Shown here in pieces: positions 60,558-64,000 of a stretch of DNA of 64,000 bases. The notes beneath the pieces are model-generated. The model did no database searches. It was not told the origin of the DNA and saw only the letters and a list, made by a program, of their open reading frames with translations. The translations under genes were made by a program, and so were the position numbers. Source of the DNA: CAADGL01 sp964643885 (GTDB lineage: Bacteria > Planctomycetota > Phycisphaerae > UBA1845 > Fen-1342); NCBI GenBank assembly GCA_964643885.1, contig CAZXUI010000005.1:59317-123316 (forward strand), read 5' to 3'. Position 1 is the stretch's first letter, and each line of letters begins with the position of its first letter.

Positions 60558-63053
60558 CTATTCGCCCGCCAACCCCGTCCCCGCCCCCATCGGGATCATC
60601 GGCAGCGCGATGTGCGTCGGCCGCTCGGCATCGTGATAGACCGTCTGACGGGCCGGCACATACTCGGTCTCCAATTCGTTGTGTCCGCCGGTGTTCAGGT
60701 TCCGCGAGAACATCGGAAAACTGGCCGACGCGATCTCAACCCGCAGCCGCTCGCCGGCGCGCACGGTGATCCCGGTCTGCCACATGTCGATCGCGTACTC
60801 ATAAACCTTGCCCGGCTCCAGCAGGGTCGGCTCGCGCATCGACTCGCGGTGCCGCGCTCGCAGCCGCCCCTCCACCAGCGTCATGATCTCGCCGCTCTTC
60901 TCGATCACCGCCAGCCGAACCATCCAGTCCGTGTCCCTGGCCGACGTGGCCGCAAAGAGCGTCGCCGAGATCGGCCCGGCGAACGTGTAATCGCTCTCCA
61001 GCGGCTCGCTCGTGTAGACCAGGATGTCCGGCCGGGCCGCGGTCACTTTCTCGTGATGCTCGCGCGCGCTCCGCTTCTTCTCCTCCTGCGAGCGCTCCAG
61101 CTTCTCTTCCTCCTCCGGCGTCTCGCGGTAATCCGGGTTCGGCGTCGGGTCGCCGGGGTCATAGACGTACTCGTCGGCCGGCTCGTCCGCCGCCGGCGGC
61201 TCGCGCGTCAAGCGCCCGTCGCCCGCGCTCGTGTTCGCCTCGCCGCCGCCGCGGATGTACCACTTCTCGTGCTTCGTCTGCGGCAGGGGATAGGTGTCGC
61301 CCTCCAGCCAGACGTTCGAGTTCATCACGAAGATCCTCACCAGCGGCTCGGTCGCCACGCCGTTGTCGATTCCTTTGAGCCAGTAGTCGAACCAGCGCAG
61401 ATACTCGCGCGGCAGGTCGATCGCCGCCTGCGGTCCGAAGTCGCGCTCGCCGATCGCCCGCGACGCCTCCGTCTGATGCCCCCACGGCCCCAGGATCAGC
61501 TTCTGATTCGGGTGCCCGTAGCGCTTCATCATCGCGTAGTTCAGCTTCGAGCCGATCCCGTCTCCGTCGAACCAGCCCGACTGGTGAAACACGGGGATGC
61601 GGACTTGCTTCATCTCGTCGTGAAAGCTGGCCCGCGCCCAGTAGTCGTCCGCCGTGTTGTGCGTGACCCACGTCCGCCAGAAGCGGCTCTCGCGCCCCAG
61701 CACTTTCTTGTCCAGCTCGATCACCGGCAGATCCGCCAGCAGCTTGCCGAACTTCTTCTCCATGATCTTGCCGATCGTCACGCCCGAGAGGTCGCCCGTC
61801 GCGTTCTGCTCGACGATGTCCGCCCACCACACGCCGCCGAACAGGAAGAACACGCCATACTCGTACGGAAAGTTGTAGAACGGGTCCGGCGGCGAGACCT
61901 GCGGAATGATCGTCACCAGGTGCGGCGGCTTCTGGCTCGCCGCCCACCATTGCACCCACCCCAGGTACGACCCGCCGATCATCCCCACCTTGCCGTTGCT
62001 CCACGGCCGCCCCGCCAGCCACTCGATGGTGTCGTAGCCGTCCTGCTTCTCGTTGACGAAAGGCTCCCACTCGCCCGGCGAGCCGAACCGCCCCCGGCAG
62101 TCCTGAATCGCCACCGCATAGCCGCGCCGCGCGTAGAACCTGCCCTCCAGCTCCGACATCTCCTTCTTGTAGGGCGTGCGCGTCAGGATCACCGGCACTC
62201 TCTCGTCCGTCTTCGGCAGGTAGAGATCCGTCGACAGCTTCAACCCGTCGCGCATCGGGACCTCCACGCCGCGCTGCTCGACGATCTCGTACGTCGGCTT
62301 CGAGATCAGCGGATCGTCGGCCGGCTCCGCCCGCAGCGCTTCGTACCCGTCACGCACGTACGCCGCCCGCTGCGCCGGAACGTCCGCCAGGTAGATGCGC
62401 CCGTCCGGCCCCGCCCAGATGTGAATGTCCACGCCCGGAAAGTAGTACGTGTAGCGGTCCAGCTTCAGGTCGCGCCCGCCCACCGCCCGCTCCACCGTGT
62501 CCTCGTACTCCAGCGATGCCTCCAGCACGGCCGCTCCGACCACGAACACCGGAAAGCTCTGCTTGCCGCCGGCCGCCCGGTCGTAGCGCTTGACCGCCAG
62601 CGTCATCAGCGCCGGGGTGAAGTTCTCGAACAGCACCGTCTCCGGCTTGAATGTCACCGTCGTCGTCTGTTCCTTGAACGTGATCCGCCCCGTGTGCCCC
62701 TCGCGCTCCACGACCGCCGGTCCTTGCGGCTGGTCGATCTCGATCCTGACGAAGCGCCCGTCCGCGTCCGGCGTGTACTCGAAGGCGAACTGCACGCTCT
62801 GGCCGGCCAGCGAAAGCGTGTTGTCGGACTCGAACCGCCCGTCCGCCCGCCACTTGAAGCGGCTCGTGACAATGCGGTCCTCGTTCTTGTAAACGTAGAA
62901 CACGCCCTCGTCCTCGAAACCCGTCATGGAGACTGGCAGGCCCGTCTTCGGCTGGCTCGCGGCCGGGGCGCTCCCGGGCTGGGTCTCCTGTGCAGTCGCG
63001 GCCGGGCAGATCGCCAGCACTGCGGCCGCCAGCCATCCGGATCGAGTCCTCAT
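60558..63053 (-). CDS. CocE/NonD family hydrolase (X-Pro dipeptidyl-peptidase-like), secreted
   Basis: 831 residues. Signal peptide (LAAAVLAICPAATAQ). Residues about 35-250 are an extra beta-rich domain not usual in the family. The alpha/beta hydrolase has Ser362 in GMIGGSYLGWVQWW, GWFDGDGIG with the catalytic Asp, and GPWGHQTEASRA with the His. The C-terminal jelly-roll (LLEPGKVYEYAIDMWQTGIT, VRAGERLRVEIASASFPMFS) is typical. A Glu/Lys/Arg-rich insertion, EEEEKLERSQEEKKRSAREH, lies at about 650-670. It likely cleaves peptides or esters in the periplasm. Confidence 0.9.
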   Translation of the reverse strand: MRTRSGWLAAAVLAICPAATAQETQPGSAPAASQPKTGLPVSMTGFEDEGVFYVYKNEDRIVTSRFKWRADGRFESDNTLSLAGQSVQFAFEYTPDADGRFVRIEIDQPQGPAVVEREGHTGRITFKEQTTTVTFKPETVLFENFTPALMTLAVKRYDRAAGGKQSFPVFVVGAAVLEASLEYEDTVERAVGGRDLKLDRYTYYFPGVDIHIWAGPDGRIYLADVPAQRAAYVRDGYEALRAEPADDPLISKPTYEIVEQRGVEVPMRDGLKLSTDLYLPKTDERVPVILTRTPYKKEMSELEGRFYARRGYAVAIQDCRGRFGSPGEWEPFVNEKQDGYDTIEWLAGRPWSNGKVGMIGGSYLGWVQWWAASQKPPHLVTIIPQVSPPDPFYNFPYEYGVFFLFGGVWWADIVEQNATGDLSGVTIGKIMEKKFGKLLADLPVIELDKKVLGRESRFWRTWVTHNTADDYWARASFHDEMKQVRIPVFHQSGWFDGDGIGSKLNYAMMKRYGHPNQKLILGPWGHQTEASRAIGERDFGPQAAIDLPREYLRWFDYWLKGIDNGVATEPLVRIFVMNSNVWLEGDTYPLPQTKHEKWYIRGGGEANTSAGDGRLTREPPAADEPADEYVYDPGDPTPNPDYRETPEEEEKLERSQEEKKRSAREHHEKVTAARPDILVYTSEPLESDYTFAGPISATLFAATSARDTDWMVRLAVIEKSGEIMTLVEGRLRARHRESMREPTLLEPGKVYEYAIDMWQTGITVRAGERLRVEIASASFPMFSRNLNTGGHNELETEYVPARQTVYHDAERPTHIALPMIPMGAGTGLAGE

Positions 63054-63163
63054 TACGAAACTCCCTCGAGAAAGTCGACGTATCGGTGCGGCCCGGCGGC
63101 CGACTCCGCCGCGTCCGCCACCCCCCGTGGCGACGGATTCACCGCGGCCGTCTCAGGCGCCGT

Positions 63164-63790
63164 TCACTTCCCCGCCCGGGCCGGCTCGTAGCGCACCTCG
63201 ATGATGCCGTTGCTCAGCACGCGGCTGTGCGTCAGCCGCAGTGATTCCAGTCCGCGCGCGTGCCTGGGGAATAGCGGGATACCGTCTCCCATCAGCACCG
63301 GGATGACCGCCAGCTCCCAGCGGTCTATCAGCCCGTGCTTGCGAAATGTGTCCAGCGACTGCCCGCCGCCCATCAGCCAGACGTCCTTGTCCGTGCCGCG
63401 CAGCTCGGCCCGCAGCCGGCGGGCCAGCTTGCGGACGTCGCCGGCATACGCCTCGACGCCGGCGGGCACTTTGCCCAGCGGCCGGCGGGTTTGCACGATG
63501 CACGGACCCTCGGTCTCCAGCGGGTGCTTGTGCTCGACCATCCAGTCCCACGTCGCGCGGCCCATGACCGTCGCGCCGATGGTCTTGAAGAACGCGGCGA
63601 AATCCAGCTCGGGCGAGAAGTATGGATCGAGCCAGCCGACTTCGCCGGCGGGGTCGGCGATGTAGCCGTCGAGGCTCATGGCGAGGTAGGCGCGGAAGAG
63701 CGGCTCGCGCGCGGCGGAGCGGCGGGCGGCGCTCCGGGATTGCGGCGTGGCCTTGCTGCGGCTGCGGCGGGTGGCGGTCTTTCTGGCCAT
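63164..63790 (-). CDS. RibD C-terminal/dihydrofolate reductase-like protein
   Basis: 208 residues. After a basic N-terminal extension come LFRAYLAMSLDGYIADPAGE, ATVMGRATWDWMVEHKHPLE, VWLMGGGQSLDTFRKHGLID and LAVIPVLMGDGIPLFP, the usual motifs of the YyaP/RibD-C fold, a NAD(P)H-dependent reductase. Substrate unknown. The N-terminal 28 residues (Arg/Lys/Ser-rich) are a low-complexity tail. Confidence 0.9.
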   Translation of the reverse strand: MARKTATRRSRSKATPQSRSAARRSAAREPLFRAYLAMSLDGYIADPAGEVGWLDPYFSPELDFAAFFKTIGATVMGRATWDWMVEHKHPLETEGPCIVQTRRPLGKVPAGVEAYAGDVRKLARRLRAELRGTDKDVWLMGGGQSLDTFRKHGLIDRWELAVIPVLMGDGIPLFPRHARGLESLRLTHSRVLSNGIIEVRYEPARAGK

Positions 63791-63949
63791 GCGGTGGGTC
63801 CTTGTCCGGATCGCTTCGCGATGCGGTGCGGCGGCTGAGCACGGGAGCAGGAATTCTACTCGCGAGCCCGGACGATCAAGAACAGCCGGGTATCCCGTCG
63901 GCGGCTGCTCGCGTCGGCAGGGCGTCGACCGATCATGCCGCTCCGGAAA

Positions 63950-64000
63950 TGGGGGACCGGTCTCTGACCGGTCACTGGACGACCGGTCTCCGACCGGTCG
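63950..64000. repeat. Palindromic repeat at the window end
   Basis: GGGGGACCGG, then GACCGGTCTCTGACCGGTC as hairpin A' (GACCGGT-CTCTG-ACCGGTC when split), then GGACGACCGG and TCTCCGACCGGTC. Matches the in-gene copy at 27656 and the reverse strand of 16229-16302. It continues out of the window. Confidence 0.75.

Noticed and set aside
59970..63191. 1073-codon plus-strand open frame
   Set aside because: Arg/His/Pro-rich antisense of the DinB-like and CocE/NonD genes on the minus strand, typical of high-GC DNA.

Overview
The window is high-GC, gene-dense bacterial DNA. It most likely comes from a motile planctomycete (Planctomycetota, possibly Phycisphaerae). This is inferred from several things: an FliA-class sigma factor at the end of a long flagellar cluster with FlhF/FlhG-type proteins, an excisionase-like helix-turn-helix membrane protein, a small membrane protein ending in a CxxCGYDLRG...CPECG zinc ribbon, NPCBM carbohydrate-binding domains, and Asn/Asp/Gly repeat lipoproteins. 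No rRNA is present. There is one tRNA, Leu with anticodon CAA. Two assembly gaps (10 N and 100 N) fall inside genes.

Layout. 1-15.99 kb: flagellar cluster, all on the plus strand, in the order fliJ(partial)-motE-like-fliK-flgD-flgE-flbD-fliL-fliN-fliO-fliP-fliQ-fliR-flhB-flhA-flhF-flhG-like-small membrane protein-fliA-like sigma-small acidic protein. motA, motB and fliM are missing from the places where they often lie. 16.0-19.1 kb: palindrome-rich spacers and an arsenic module (arsM and an ArsR-ArsC fusion with a promoter/operator). 19.1-24.7 kb: surface glycan genes (O-antigen ligase-like/TPR, WecA-like, DUF4416, and a divergent GlmU-like sugar nucleotidyl/acyl transferase). 24.9-30.9 kb: lipoprotein, 2-hydroxyacid dehydrogenase, tRNA-Leu, GT-C glycosyltransferase, OmpA-like lipoprotein and two planctomycete-type hypotheticals. 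31.0-33.0 kb: rny (RNase Y) behind a long structured leader. 33.0-43.6 kb: TPR protein, Mut7-C protein, hutI, two paralogous lipoproteins, EamA transporter, TPR/BamD-like protein, lptE, ftsH and cardiolipin synthase. 43.6-48.6 kb: zinc-ribbon protein, PAS/HD-GYP phosphodiesterase, a lower-GC FRG-domain gene pair that looks acquired, and an acyl-CoA carboxyltransferase. 48.6-55.2 kb: a glycosylation operon (YbhN/AglD-like membrane protein, DPM1-like GT2, and two GT-C enzymes each ending in an NPCBM domain). 55.5-63.8 kb: repeat lipoprotein, asnA, response regulator, an unusual hybrid histidine kinase, DinB-like protein, CocE/NonD peptidase-hydrolase and a RibD-like reductase.

Three themes stand out. 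First, a family of short palindromic modules recurs in spacers and also runs in frame through three membrane-glycan genes; one copy is split by a MITE-like element. Second, the two-gene FRG module and the NPCBM-tailed glycosyltransferase operon are the best candidates for undescribed systems. Third, several proteins keep a family fold but have lost signature residues (FlhG-like, histidine kinase) or carry variants (FlhB NPTE).
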